From UBA11524 sp964464815 (lineage in GTDB: Bacteria; Bacillota; Clostridia; Christensenellales; Aristaeellaceae), in NCBI GenBank assembly GCA_964464815.1, contig CAYXHF010000023.1, forward strand, positions 1 to 40,394: a stretch of DNA of 40,394 bases. Direction: 5' to 3'. The notes beneath the pieces were generated by a model. The model ran no database searches and had not been told where the DNA came from. It was given only the letters and a program-made list of their open reading frames with translations. How positions within the stretch are numbered: the first letter of the stretch is position 1; the number at the start of each line of letters is the position of its first letter. Positions 1 to 6,876 of this stretch are shown one piece after another. The position numbers were made by a program, and so were the translations under genes.

Positions 1-55
1 AAGATGGAATCCGAAGGGGTTTAAGGGGGCGACCGGAAAGCCCCCTGGGCAGCAA
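1..55. repeat. 55-bp direct repeat, copy 1
   Basis: The first 55 bases recur exactly at 121-175. The unit contains a short inverted repeat (GGGGGC ... GCCCCC around GACCGGAAA) that could fold as a hairpin. A 22-base core of the unit reappears in opposite orientation beside the assembly gap at 23331-23352 with one mismatch. It looks like a dispersed non-coding repeat; no gene is visible in it. Because it sits at the window edge, more copies may lie upstream. Confidence 0.9.
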
Positions 56-120
56 CAAAGACAAGCAGGAAAGAAAAATCAAGTAAAAAAACCATATCCA
101 CGCAACCGCACAACTCAAAA

Positions 121-175
121 AAGATGGAATCCGAAGGGGTTTAAGGGGGCGACCGGAAAGCCCCCTGGGCAGCAA
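121..175. repeat. 55-bp direct repeat, copy 2
   Basis: Exact second copy of bases 1-55, 120 bp downstream. The 65 bp between the copies is A-rich and carries no open frame with a ribosome site. Two identical copies this close suggest a recent tandem duplication or an array continuing upstream of the window. Confidence 0.9.
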
Positions 176-176
176 A

Positions 177-499
177 CAAAGAGAAGCTGCAACGGAGAAA
201 GCCAAGCAATTTTCTCAAACCATGCTTGTTTCTTACCATGCGGGAAGAAAGTTAGTCTCCGCGACTCTGCGAGCGCGTGCTTTGCAGGTCGGTGAAGAGG
301 ATTGAGCGCGCTTTTCTGATTGCACTTCTGGGGCGTTACCCCAGACCCCAGCAGGGCGCTGCCCTTGACCTGCGAAGGGGAGACTTCGTCTCGCTTAATT
401 TGGCCCTTTCGAAACCCATTTCGCGATGGAGCTGACGCGTTTTTTCGGGGTGCTTCCGCGTGGAAGGATAAAGTTACCTTTCCCCTGGGTGGCCTTCCC
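177..499. other. Non-coding stretch, no supported gene
   Basis: This stretch holds several short palindromes (for example GGGGCGTTACCCC near 330-342, and GAAGGGGAGACTTCGTCTCGC near 375-395) but no frame with a ribosome site. A 70-codon open frame at 320-532 has no Shine-Dalgarno, reads through the palindromes and overlaps the promoter at 500-528, so it is judged spurious. I see no RNA family I can name. Confidence 0.6.
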
Positions 500-528
500 T
501 TGACACTTATCCGGCGATTTGATATAAT
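500..528 (+). promoter_or_regulatory. Consensus sigma-A promoter
   Basis: TTGACA (500-505), a 17-base spacer and TATAAT (523-528) match the vegetative consensus in all 12 positions. Transcription should start near 535 and leave a leader of about 45 nt before the glycosyltransferase start at 581. It probably drives the whole run of genes to the terminator at 3683-3723. Confidence 0.85.
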
Positions 529-580
529 TTGAAGGCATCATGCACTATCTCTAATGAGTACCTGAACGGAGGCTGTGGGC

Positions 581-1402
581 GTGCAAAAGATCCCCCTCGT
601 AACCATCGTCATTCCAGTCTGGAATGGAGAAAGATATTTGGATGCATGCCTGACAAGCGTCCTGCGACAAACAGAACAAAACTTTGAAATCGTCGTGGTC
701 GATGATGGAAGTAATGACGCAACGTGGGAAAAACTGATCTGGTGGAAAAAGCAGGACGAACGAATTCGCCCGTATCATCAAAAGAACGCAGGCGTCTCCG
801 AGGCGAGAAATACCGCCGTGCGCCATGCCAATGGCCAGTATATCCGCTTCGTTGATGTTGATGATGTTCTGCCGGAGGATTCCTTGGAAAAGCTCACCCA
901 AAATGCCTTGCAGCATGATAGTGACCTCGTTCTGGCCGCTTATACAGAGGTGCTGGGGAGCTTCCGAACCGTGCGTGATCTGGGAAAATGTGAAGACGTG
1001 ATTGAATATCGCGAATTCCTGCGTCGACTGGAACGCCTGAGTAATAGCTTTTATTATGGTGTGCTGTGGAATAAGCTTTTCCGGCGCGATATTATTCAGA
1101 TGCATGACCTCCGCTTTACATCGGGTCTGCATTGGGGCGAGGACTTCGTGTTCGTGATGCAGTACCTGGAATTTGCGAATCGGATGTCCTATATCACGAA
1201 CCCGGTGTATGATTATTTCCGGAATCCGCGTGGCGCGGTGATGCGCCAGGCCGTCAATTGCTTCCGCCATCCGATTGTTTCGATTCAGGCGCGATTGACG
1301 GTGTATCGCTCGTATGAGCATCTGTATCGGGCGCGTGGACTGTATGAGGAATACCGCCGCGTGCTGTGGCACTATCTGTTCCGTTTCACCCTGCGGAATT
1401 AA
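581..1402 (+). CDS. Family 2 glycosyltransferase (GT-A fold)
   Basis: A 273-residue cytosolic glycosyltransferase of the GT2 type. The N-terminus shows the nucleotide-sugar binding strand VTIVIPVWNGERYL followed by VVVDDGSNDAT, and a second acidic motif FVDVDDVLPEDS around residue 90 fits the metal-binding DxD region. There is no C-terminal membrane pair, so it resembles WcaA/CpsI-type capsule or teichoic-acid side-chain enzymes rather than GtrB. The donor and acceptor cannot be read from sequence. The GTG at 581 is preferred because GGAGG at 568-572 lies 8 bases upstream; the GTG at 575 would leave only 2. It stands 36 bases before the ThrE pair and shares its promoter, but I see no functional link. 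Confidence 0.85.
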   Translation: MQKIPLVTIVIPVWNGERYLDACLTSVLRQTEQNFEIVVVDDGSNDATWEKLIWWKKQDERIRPYHQKNAGVSEARNTAVRHANGQYIRFVDVDDVLPEDSLEKLTQNALQHDSDLVLAAYTEVLGSFRTVRDLGKCEDVIEYREFLRRLERLSNSFYYGVLWNKLFRRDIIQMHDLRFTSGLHWGEDFVFVMQYLEFANRMSYITNPVYDYFRNPRGAVMRQAVNCFRHPIVSIQARLTVYRSYEHLYRARGLYEEYRRVLWHYLFRFTLRN

Positions 1403-1438
1403 AGGGATTTTCCCCAGAAAAAGAGAGAAGCACAAAAC

Positions 1439-2215
1439 ATGCTGGATGATACCTGTTATATGGAACCGCTGCACCTGGCAGGGCGGCTGATTATGGAAAA
1501 CGGTGGCGAAACCTGCCGCGTGGAGGAAACAATCCTCCGTATGGGGCATGCCTTCGGGTTTGAGGAAGTGGAATGTTTCGCCGTGCCGAGCGGATTGTTC
1601 GTCAGCTATCGCAAGAGTGATGGCACAATTGAGACAGCGGTCAAGCGCATTCGCCGGAAGGGTACAAACCTGACGCGCATTGACGAGGTGAATGCTGTTT
1701 CGCGCCATCTGGAGCAGGAGAAAATGTCCTGCGAGGAGGTCCTGCGGCAGCTCAAGCAGATTGAAAATACACCGCCGCGCCTGTCGCCTGTCAAGATGAC
1801 GCTGGCGGCGGCCTTGTCCACGGCAGGCTGGGCGCTGATGTTCGGCGGCGGCATCTGGGACCTGGTGGTGGCCTTTGCGGTGGGTATGCTGATTGAGGCC
1901 ATGGCGCTGCTGCTGGATAAATTCCATATGCAGACGCTTGTTTCAACGATGGCGGGTGGCTTCCTGGCGGCATTTTTGCCGATGGTGATTCACCACCTGA
2001 CGGGTGCGTTGGTGGTGGAGGCGGCGGTCGGCGGTGCGCTGATGCCGATGCTGCCGGGTCTTGCCATGACCAATGCGGTGCAGGATACGATGCGCGGCGA
2101 TATGGTGTCGGGCATTTCCTCGGCGGTAGGTGCGGCCATGACGGCGGTGCTGTTGGCCGTTGGGGCGCTGGCCGGAACAGGCTTTTTGCGCCTCCTGACG
2201 GGAGGTGCCTTATGA
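1439..2215 (+). CDS. Threonine/serine exporter ThrE, DUF1212 subunit
   Basis: 258 residues. The N-terminal half carries the conserved pattern of the ThrE family (AGRLIMENGGETCRVEET near residue 11, then FVSYRKSDG near 55). The second half, from about residue 120, is a run of four or five hydrophobic segments. In Corynebacterium ThrE both halves are one protein; many Firmicutes, and E. coli YjjP/YjjB, split them. This is the YjjP-like subunit and the next gene is its YjjB-like partner. The probable role is proton-driven export of small amino or organic acids such as threonine or serine. The start has only a weak purine-rich ribosome site (AAGAGAGAAG), suggesting modest translation. Its stop overlaps the next start (ATGA). 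Confidence 0.85.
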   Translation: MLDDTCYMEPLHLAGRLIMENGGETCRVEETILRMGHAFGFEEVECFAVPSGLFVSYRKSDGTIETAVKRIRRKGTNLTRIDEVNAVSRHLEQEKMSCEEVLRQLKQIENTPPRLSPVKMTLAAALSTAGWALMFGGGIWDLVVAFAVGMLIEAMALLLDKFHMQTLVSTMAGGFLAAFLPMVIHHLTGALVVEAAVGGALMPMLPGLAMTNAVQDTMRGDMVSGISSAVGAAMTAVLLAVGALAGTGFLRLLTGGAL

Positions 2216-2688
2216 GCTACGCCCTGATTGGACAAAGCCTGTGGTACTTCTTGACGTCCTTTGTGGGAACGCTGGGCTTTGCCATGCTGCTGCATGCGCC
2301 GAAGCGGGCGTGGCTGCCAGCCAGCCTGATTGGTGCAATGACATACACAATCTATTGGCTGTTGACGCAGCTTTCGCTGGGCACGACGGCGGCCATTTTT
2401 CTGGCGGCGCTCTTCGGGTCACTGATGGCGCAATATTGTGCCAGGCGGATGCGCATGATTGCCACGGTGTTCATGCTGCTGGCGGTTGTGGCGCTTGTGC
2501 CAGGCTTGGGGCTGTACCGCTGTATGGAACAGCTGGGCAAGCGTCAGTACGCCATGGGTGCGCAGACGGGCATCATCACGATGGCAGGCATCCTGATGAT
2601 GGCGTTGGGCATTGGTGTGGGCAGCTTCCTGTTCCGCATCGTGGTCAGCGGGACGAAGAAAATCCGGCCGGGAGGAAAGCAGAAATGA
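2212..2688 (+). CDS. Threonine/serine exporter ThrE, second (DUF3815) subunit
   Basis: 158 residues, almost entirely hydrophobic, with about five membrane segments. The partner position directly after the DUF1212 gene and the 4-base ATGA overlap at 2212-2215 identify it as the second half of a split ThrE/YjjPB exporter. Translational coupling should keep the two subunits in balance. A charged tail (TKKIRPGGKQK) ends the protein on the cytoplasmic side. Confidence 0.8.
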   Translation: MSYALIGQSLWYFLTSFVGTLGFAMLLHAPKRAWLPASLIGAMTYTIYWLLTQLSLGTTAAIFLAALFGSLMAQYCARRMRMIATVFMLLAVVALVPGLGLYRCMEQLGKRQYAMGAQTGIITMAGILMMALGIGVGSFLFRIVVSGTKKIRPGGKQK

Positions 2689-3164
2689 GCATCAGTGTCA
2701 TGGCGATGGGTCGCATGAAGGAAAAGCCCTATCGGCAGATGGCGGATGAATACCTGAAGCGGCTATCGCGTTACGGCAAGTTTGAGGAAATCGAGCTGCC
2801 GGACTTGCCCGAGCCTGCGAACTCCTCGGAGGCCATTGAACGGCAGATTCGCGACAAGGAGGGCGAAATGATGCTCAGCCGCATCAAGCCCTCGGATTAC
2901 GTGATTGCCCTGACCATACCGGGCAAAATGCATGATTCGCCCGCGCTGTCGCGTCATTTGGATGATTTGCTGACACGTGGCGAGAGCAATATTGTCTTCG
3001 TCATTGGCGGCTCCCTGGGACTTGGCGACGCGGTGATTCGCCGTGCTAATGAGGAAATGTCGATGAGCAAGATGACCTTCCCGCACCAGCTGGCGCGGGT
3101 GATGCTGCTGGAACAGCTGTATCGGGCCATGAAAATTCGTGCAGGGGAGAGGTATCACAAATGA
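2685..3164 (+). CDS. rlmH: 23S rRNA (pseudouridine1915-N3)-methyltransferase
   Basis: 159 residues, the usual length of RlmH, a SPOUT-class methyltransferase that methylates pseudouridine 1915 in helix 69 of 23S rRNA on the assembled 70S ribosome. Recognisable family features are GRMKEKPYRQMADEYLKRL near the start, FVIGGSLGLGD (the SAM-binding knot loop) near residue 106, and the C-terminal MTFPHQLARVMLLEQLYRA. The true start is ATG 2685, with GGAGG at 2671-2675 nine bases upstream. The frame is open further upstream, but only as a shadow of the ThrE genes. It overlaps its neighbours by ATGA on both sides. Confidence 0.97.
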   Translation: MSISVMAMGRMKEKPYRQMADEYLKRLSRYGKFEEIELPDLPEPANSSEAIERQIRDKEGEMMLSRIKPSDYVIALTIPGKMHDSPALSRHLDDLLTRGESNIVFVIGGSLGLGDAVIRRANEEMSMSKMTFPHQLARVMLLEQLYRAMKIRAGERYHK

Positions 3165-3679
3165 GCAACCAAAAGAACCGGACGAAAAAGCATCCGCTTT
3201 CTGGAATTCTAGCCGCACTGGTTGTGGTGGTGCTGGCGCTGCTGGGCGGCGGTGATCTGCTACAGGGCGACACGGACGATTTCCTGCAAGCGCAGGGTAC
3301 GCAGCAGCCGACAGCCGTTGTGCAGCAGGAAAGCAGCGGCCCGATTATTGCGCCGCAGGACATTGCGGACTATCTGTTCACCTACGGCGAATTGCCGGAC
3401 AACTTCCTGACCAAGAATGAAGCAAAGGCGCTTGGCTGGGACAGCAGCAAGAACTACGTCAGCGACGTTGCACCGGGCTATTCCATCGGCGGCGACCGCT
3501 TTGGCAATTACGAGGAGCTGCTGCCGGACAAGCAAGGGCGCAAGTGGTACGAGGCAGACGCGAACTACGTCTCCGGGCCGCGTGGTGCGGAACGCGTGGT
3601 GTTCTCCTCGGACGGCCTGGTCTACTACACCAGCGACCACTACGAATCGTTTGAGCAAATGCAGCCTTCTCAAGAATAA
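3161..3679 (+). CDS. Barnase-type guanyl-specific ribonuclease, exported or membrane-anchored
   Basis: 172 residues: a short basic N-terminus, a hydrophobic segment at about 14-34 (signal or anchor), a Gln/Thr-rich linker, then a complete barnase domain from about residue 66 to 165. Matches to Bacillus barnase are clear along the whole domain (LPDNFLTKNEAKALGW, APGYSIGGD, YEADANYVSGPR, TSDHYESF). The active-site set is intact: Lys85, Glu131 (general base), Arg141, Arg145 and His160 (general acid) correspond to barnase Lys27, Glu73, Arg83, Arg87 and His102. It should cleave RNA after guanosine outside the membrane. The start overlaps the rlmH stop by ATGA. No barstar-like inhibitor gene is visible nearby. 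A strong terminator follows at once. Confidence 0.92.
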   Translation: MSNQKNRTKKHPLSGILAALVVVVLALLGGGDLLQGDTDDFLQAQGTQQPTAVVQQESSGPIIAPQDIADYLFTYGELPDNFLTKNEAKALGWDSSKNYVSDVAPGYSIGGDRFGNYEELLPDKQGRKWYEADANYVSGPRGAERVVFSSDGLVYYTSDHYESFEQMQPSQE

Positions 3680-3682
3680 AAC

Positions 3683-3723
3683 AAACACGCTTCTGCATCC
3701 CTAAGGACAGAAGCGTGTTTTTC
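3683..3723 (+). terminator. Intrinsic terminator after the barnase gene
   Basis: A 13-bp perfect stem (3683-3695 with 3708-3720), a 12-base loop and a run of five T close the operon that starts at 581. Confidence 0.9.
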
Positions 3724-3813
3724 TATACCATTTTACGTGTGTCAGCAAGGTACGTCCAGCACATCACCGACAAGCATCTGCTTCAAAGCGAATTCAACCC
3801 GGCCACGCGCCCC

Positions 3814-3867
3814 CCTTGGCTCGCCCTCTGGGAGAGCTGTCGGCCTTTGGCCGACTGAGAGGGCCAA
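3814..3867 (+). repeat. Dispersed hairpin repeat, single copy
   Basis: About 54 bp starting CCTTGGCTCGCCCTCTGGG and ending GAGAGGGCCAA. The outer arms (TTGGC/GCCAA and CCCTCT/AGAGGG) and an apical stem (GTCGGCC-TTT-GGCCGAC) can fold into one long hairpin. Four more copies occur at 33125-33175, 33291-33342, 33400-33449 and 33564-33614. This copy lies between the convergent ends of the barnase gene and azlD. Frames read through it give a proline/glycine-rich peptide that should not be mistaken for a gene. Confidence 0.85.
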
Positions 3868-3878
3868 CTCGCGCGACC

Positions 3879-4193
3879 TCACACCAGCATCAGCACGCCC
3901 TGCGCCACCAGCACCGCCGCACAGGCAGCCAGCGCAACGGTCAGCAAACTCTTGCCGCGCCACGCGAGGAAAACAGCCACAGCAAGACCCACGACAGCAG
4001 TGCGCATGTCGCCCGTAGAATACAGCACGTCGGGAATGGTCATCGCACCCAGCACCGCGAAGGGAACATAGTGCAGGAATGACTTGATGAAGGTCGATTG
4101 AATCTCCTTGCGGAAAAGCGTCAGCGGCAGCATGCGAATCAGGTACGTGACGCCAGCCATAATCAGCAAGTACAACGGGAAATGTGCGGTCAT
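3879..4193 (-). CDS. azlD: AzlD family small membrane subunit
   Basis: 104 residues with about four hydrophobic segments and the AzlD signature near the N-terminus (GVTYLIRMLPLTLF) followed by FLHYVPFAVLGAMTIPD. AzlD pairs with AzlC to form a branched-chain amino-acid exporter (as BrnFE, and as AzlCD in Bacillus 4-azaleucine resistance). Its ATG overlaps the azlC stop by four bases, so translation is probably coupled. The dispersed repeat at 3814-3867 follows directly. Confidence 0.9.
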   Translation of the reverse strand: MTAHFPLYLLIMAGVTYLIRMLPLTLFRKEIQSTFIKSFLHYVPFAVLGAMTIPDVLYSTGDMRTAVVGLAVAVFLAWRGKSLLTVALAACAAVLVAQGVLMLV

Positions 4194-4918
4194 GCCTGAT
4201 CACCTGCTTTCTGCTCATCATGAACGGGGAAGAACCATGCGCCCACAGCCGAGGCGACAATGGCACAGATGATGATGACGAAGCCACTGGACACCTGCGA
4301 GAGCATGGGCAGATAGCGGAAGCACAGGCTCAGCGCCACGGCAACCAGCACCACGATGCGCACGGGCTTCTCCTGACGTGCGGGCGGCAGGATGATGGCC
4401 AGGAACATGCCGAAGATGGCGATGCCCAGCGCACTGCGCAGGAATTCCGGCAGCAGCGTGCCAGCCACGGCACCCAGCAGCGTACCCGACGACCAGCCCA
4501 AATACGGCGCAAGCATCAGTCCGTAGAGATACCACGAGCCGACCTTTTCCGGTTGGCTGGATGCGACGGCAAAAATTTCATCCGTGTTCATGAAGGAGAA
4601 CAGCATGCGGCGCGGCGTGTTCATCGTGCTGTCCATCTTCTGGGAGAGAGACAGGCTCATCAGCGCGTAGCGGAGGTTGATAATCAGCTGCGTCAGGGCG
4701 ACCTCCAGATAGCTGGCCTGCGCCAGAATCAGCGGAAGTCCCGCAAATTGTCCCGCGCTGGTGACGTTTGTCATGGAGATAAGCAGTGCCTCCCAAGGCG
4801 TCAAGCCGTCGGAAACGGCCTTCATGCCGAAGGTGAACGCAACGGATAAATATCCCAAACCGATGGGGATGCCGTGCCGGAAGCCCTGAAAAAAGCGGGC
4901 CTTTTTGCTGATGCTCAT
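4190..4918 (-). CDS. azlC: AzlC family branched-chain amino-acid exporter
   Basis: 242 residues with six or more membrane segments. The AzlC signature is present: GFRHGIPIGLGYLSVAFTFG near the start, TSAGQFAG around residue 68, and NLRYALMSLSLSQ near 92. With AzlD it should export branched-chain or related amino acids. The start at 4918 is chosen because family homology begins there. AGAAGG lies 12 bases upstream, which is a long spacing. The frame continues upstream to 4960 but runs through the leader hairpin. See the hairpin at 4941-4975 for possible control. Confidence 0.88.
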   Translation of the reverse strand: MSISKKARFFQGFRHGIPIGLGYLSVAFTFGMKAVSDGLTPWEALLISMTNVTSAGQFAGLPLILAQASYLEVALTQLIINLRYALMSLSLSQKMDSTMNTPRRMLFSFMNTDEIFAVASSQPEKVGSWYLYGLMLAPYLGWSSGTLLGAVAGTLLPEFLRSALGIAIFGMFLAIILPPARQEKPVRIVVLVAVALSLCFRYLPMLSQVSSGFVIIICAIVASAVGAWFFPVHDEQKAGDQA

Positions 4919-4940
4919 GCTTGTGTCATGCCTTCTTATC

Positions 4941-4975
4941 AAAAAAATCCGTCCACCCAAGCATGTGGGGGACGG
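4941..4975 (-). promoter_or_regulatory. Terminator-like hairpin filling the azlC leader
   Basis: Read on the minus strand, a strong stem (CCGTCC-CCCAC paired with GTGGACGG, 4949-4975) is followed by seven T (4941-4947) and then the azlC ribosome region. The predicted transcription start from the promoter at 4981-5010 is near 4974, so the hairpin would form at the extreme 5' end of the mRNA. It may act as an attenuator or as a 5' protecting hairpin. No T-box or leader peptide is visible. Confidence 0.65.
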
Positions 4976-4980
4976 AATGT

Positions 4981-5010
4981 ATCATAGCACGATTTGGGAC
5001 GCCGCGTCAA
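4981..5010 (-). promoter_or_regulatory. Promoter of azlCD
   Basis: On the minus strand TTGACG (5005-5010), an 18-base spacer and TATGAT (4981-4986). It lies downstream of the tRNA terminator, so azlCD is transcribed separately from the tRNA pair. Confidence 0.7.
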
Positions 5011-5073
5011 TCAAAGTGCAGCGAAAGTACAGTTTCTTTGCCGAAGGGTGGCATGTGGAAGAAAAAACGGTAC

Positions 5074-5104
5074 AAAAAAATCCTCCGCTGAATCAGCGAA
5101 GGAT
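5074..5104 (-). terminator. Terminator of the tRNA-Gln/tRNA-Glu operon
   Basis: A ten-bp stem (TCCTTCGCTG with CAGCGGAGGA on the minus strand) with a three-base loop and seven T, starting five bases after the end of tRNA-Glu. Confidence 0.85.
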
Positions 5105-5108
5105 GAAG

Positions 5109-5181
5109 CACCTCCGACGGGATTCGAACCCGTGTTTTCGCCTTGAGAGGGCGGCGTCCTAGGCCTCTAGACAACGGAGGC
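5109..5181 (-). tRNA. tRNA-Glu (anticodon CTC)
   Basis: A 73-base cloverleaf. The acceptor stem GCCTCCG pairs with CGGAGGT with a G-U first pair, and the discriminator base is G as usual for Glu. The anticodon loop CTCTCAA gives CTC, reading GAG codons. The T-arm GGGTTCGAATCC is standard. CCA is not encoded. It lies six bases downstream of tRNA-Gln in the same transcript. Confidence 0.93.
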
Positions 5182-5187
5182 AAAGCG

Positions 5188-5258
5188 CTGGGGAACTAGG
5201 ATTTGAACCTAGACAATACGAGTCAGAGTCGTAGGTGCTGCCATTACACCATTCCCCA
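5188..5258 (-). tRNA. tRNA-Gln (anticodon CTG)
   Basis: A 71-base cloverleaf with acceptor TGGGGAA/TTCCCCA, anticodon loop CTCTGAC (anticodon CTG, reading CAG) and T-arm AGGTTCAAATCCT. The weak U1-A72 pair is typical of tRNA-Gln. CCA is not encoded. It is the first gene of the two-tRNA operon. Confidence 0.93.
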
Positions 5259-5306
5259 TTGGCATTCTTGCGTTCGGCGTTTGCCTTGCGCTCGATTGCA
5301 GAAATT

Positions 5307-5335
5307 ATTATATCACCGATTCTCGGGTTTGTCAA
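5307..5335 (-). promoter_or_regulatory. Consensus promoter of the tRNA-Gln/tRNA-Glu operon
   Basis: On the minus strand TTGACA (5330-5335), 17-base spacer, TATAAT (5307-5312): a full match to the vegetative consensus, as expected for a stable-RNA operon. Confidence 0.88.
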
Positions 5336-5383
5336 TAGGGAAAATGCATTTTTTTTGAGAAAATCTGAAAAAAAGTGGGCAGG

Positions 5384-5470
5384 ACGGATTTTCAGGGCGC
5401 ATTCCTTGCTGTAGCACATTTCGGGCTTCTGGGAGAATACCAGAATGCAGGCAGCCTTGATTCGCTTCAT
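5384..5470 (-). pseudogene. Probable remnant of a small-protein gene (MKRIKAAC N-terminus)
   Basis: A textbook ribosome site (AAAGGAGGTG at about 5476-5485) stands before ATG 5470 and opens MKRIKAACILVFSQKPEM. That beginning resembles, from memory, a small conserved clostridial protein of unknown function that starts MKRIKAAC. The frame has no stop of its own. It runs on through the tRNA promoter, tRNA-Gln and into tRNA-Glu, ending at 5159, which cannot be genuine coding. I therefore read about 29 codons as a 5' fragment whose remainder was lost when the tRNA operon came to lie here. A genuine leader peptide is the alternative. Confidence 0.45.
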
Positions 5471-5682
5471 GGGAACACCTCCTTTGGACACCATCCGTTA
5501 CGGCAGAAGGATTTGTCCGATGATACACAGAGATGTTCAAGCGCAACAAAGGCAGGGAAGGACGGCTGCCGTTGTCCATATCCGGCTGAAATGCACGCTG
5601 GTGGCAGAAAAACGTTTTTTACCTCAAAATTGTACCACAAAAAAATCATGCGCCCTATGGCAAATTTTTTTGATACAGGCGC

Positions 5683-5716
5683 AAAAAAAACATCCGCACG
5701 CAGATGGTGCGGATGC
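5683..5716 (-). terminator. Terminator after the radical SAM gene
   Basis: On the minus strand a nine-bp stem CATCCGCAC/GTGCGGATG (5691-5699 with 5707-5715) is followed by eight T. It starts five bases after the stop codon at 5721. Confidence 0.88.
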
Positions 5717-5720
5717 AAAA

Positions 5721-6845
5721 TTACAGCACAATATCGCCGGGTCGATAGCCCTTGGGCAGCTCCTCTTCTTCAAGGAAGTGGAAGTCCGGATCCTCCAGCG
5801 TCGGCAGGAAGGCTTCAAAGGGAATCTGGTCGAACTCGCTGTGATAGCTGCTCGAGCCGAACCAGCCGCCTTCCTTGGCGCGCAGGTTCAAATCGCGCGC
5901 GAACTTGGTGTGGTTGGAGCAATCGTGGATGATGATGTCCCACTTTTCCTCCGCGCACTGGCGCATCAGCTGCAAGGTCAGGTTGCGGCTCCAGATGGGC
6001 GATACATAGCCGCGGCGCGTCATGTACATGGGCGTGCCCAGATAATTGCCGAGGTTGTTGGGATTCAGGTGAAGCTCGGCGCAGTTGATGAAGTCCAGCC
6101 CGGTGGCAAGAATCTTGTCCTTCTTCTGCTGGAACTGCTCGTAGAAATCGGGCGTCATGGGCGTTTCAATGGCAACGGTAGGAATAAAGCGCTTGGCCAG
6201 GGCGATGTTGTCAATCACCTTGTCCGCGCAGGAGGAGGCGCCCAGATTGAAGCGCAGCTCATCCAGTCCGGCTTCGCCCAGCATGCGCAGATTCTCCTCC
6301 GTGCAGAGCGTGCCGTTGGTGTACATGTGCTGGTGAATGCCCGCTGCATGGAATTTGCGGATGATGTCCGGGTACAATTCAATCTCCATGAACGGTTCCA
6401 GATACACATAGCTCACGCCTGTTGGCCGGTTGGAGGTGGAAAGCAGCAGGTCAATGTCCTCCACGCGGAAGTATGTGCCGCCAATTTCCCACAGCCCTTC
6501 GCCGATAGGCTCCTGGCAATCAAGCTCGCCATAGTTATAGCAGAACGGGCAGCGGACGTTGCACTTGTTCGTGCGACGAATCGCGCTCAGGCCCGTACCC
6601 GTCAGGCAGGAGGTGCAGCCCTTGGAGAAATTCTTGGGATTGCCGACGAAATACGTGCGGCCTTGCAGCGTTTGCAGACCGGGAATCTCCGACAGCAGCT
6701 GACGATGCTGGGCATCCACGGCGGTTTCAATCTGGCTGATGACGGCCCACGCCAACTCCTGCTGGCGCGTCATGAGCGGTTCATCCTCCGGCAATTCGGC
6801 AAAAAAGCGATACCACATCAGGGCGTCTTGCTTGCTGATTTTCAT
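5721..6845 (-). CDS. Radical SAM protein of unknown function
   Basis: 374 residues. The radical SAM [4Fe-4S] motif is CNVRCPFC (Cys95, Cys99, Cys102; CX3CX2C). Just upstream lies CTSC (Cys77, Cys80) within GCTSCLTGTG, and Cys110 follows, so extra cysteines surround the cluster at the N-terminal side, not in a C-terminal SPASM position. The rest fits a partial TIM barrel (YLEPFMEIELYPDIIRKF, MYTNGT, DELRFNLGA). The first 75 residues are a helical domain I do not recognise. Substrate unknown; no peptide precursor or partner gene is adjacent, and the gene is monocistronic. Start ATG 6845 follows GGAGG on the minus strand. Confidence 0.8.
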   Translation of the reverse strand: MKISKQDALMWYRFFAELPEDEPLMTRQQELAWAVISQIETAVDAQHRQLLSEIPGLQTLQGRTYFVGNPKNFSKGCTSCLTGTGLSAIRRTNKCNVRCPFCYNYGELDCQEPIGEGLWEIGGTYFRVEDIDLLLSTSNRPTGVSYVYLEPFMEIELYPDIIRKFHAAGIHQHMYTNGTLCTEENLRMLGEAGLDELRFNLGASSCADKVIDNIALAKRFIPTVAIETPMTPDFYEQFQQKKDKILATGLDFINCAELHLNPNNLGNYLGTPMYMTRRGYVSPIWSRNLTLQLMRQCAEEKWDIIIHDCSNHTKFARDLNLRAKEGGWFGSSSYHSEFDQIPFEAFLPTLEDPDFHFLEEEELPKGYRPGDIVL

Positions 6846-6876
6846 GGTGCATCTTCCTCCATTCGTGTTCCAGCTC

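Noticed and set aside
320..532. 70-codon open frame beginning MHFWGVTPDPS
   Set aside because: No ribosome site, reads through GC-rich palindromes, and overlaps the consensus promoter at 500-528. It looks like translation of non-coding repeat sequence.
2205..3164. 319-codon frame that contains rlmH
   Set aside because: Only the last 159 codons, from ATG 2685 with GGAGG, match RlmH. The upstream part is an out-of-frame reading of the second ThrE gene, not a fusion.
3680..3878. Barstar gene next to the barnase
   Set aside because: The interval holds only a terminator and a dispersed hairpin repeat; frames there translate the repeat. The convergent neighbour is azlD.
4919..5073. T-box leader controlling azlCD
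   Set aside because: No specifier loop or T-box sequence, and the predicted mRNA leader is too short.
5467..5718. 83-codon minus-strand frame between the radical SAM gene and the small remnant gene
   Set aside because: It overlaps the radical SAM terminator, has no ribosome site and no family resemblance.
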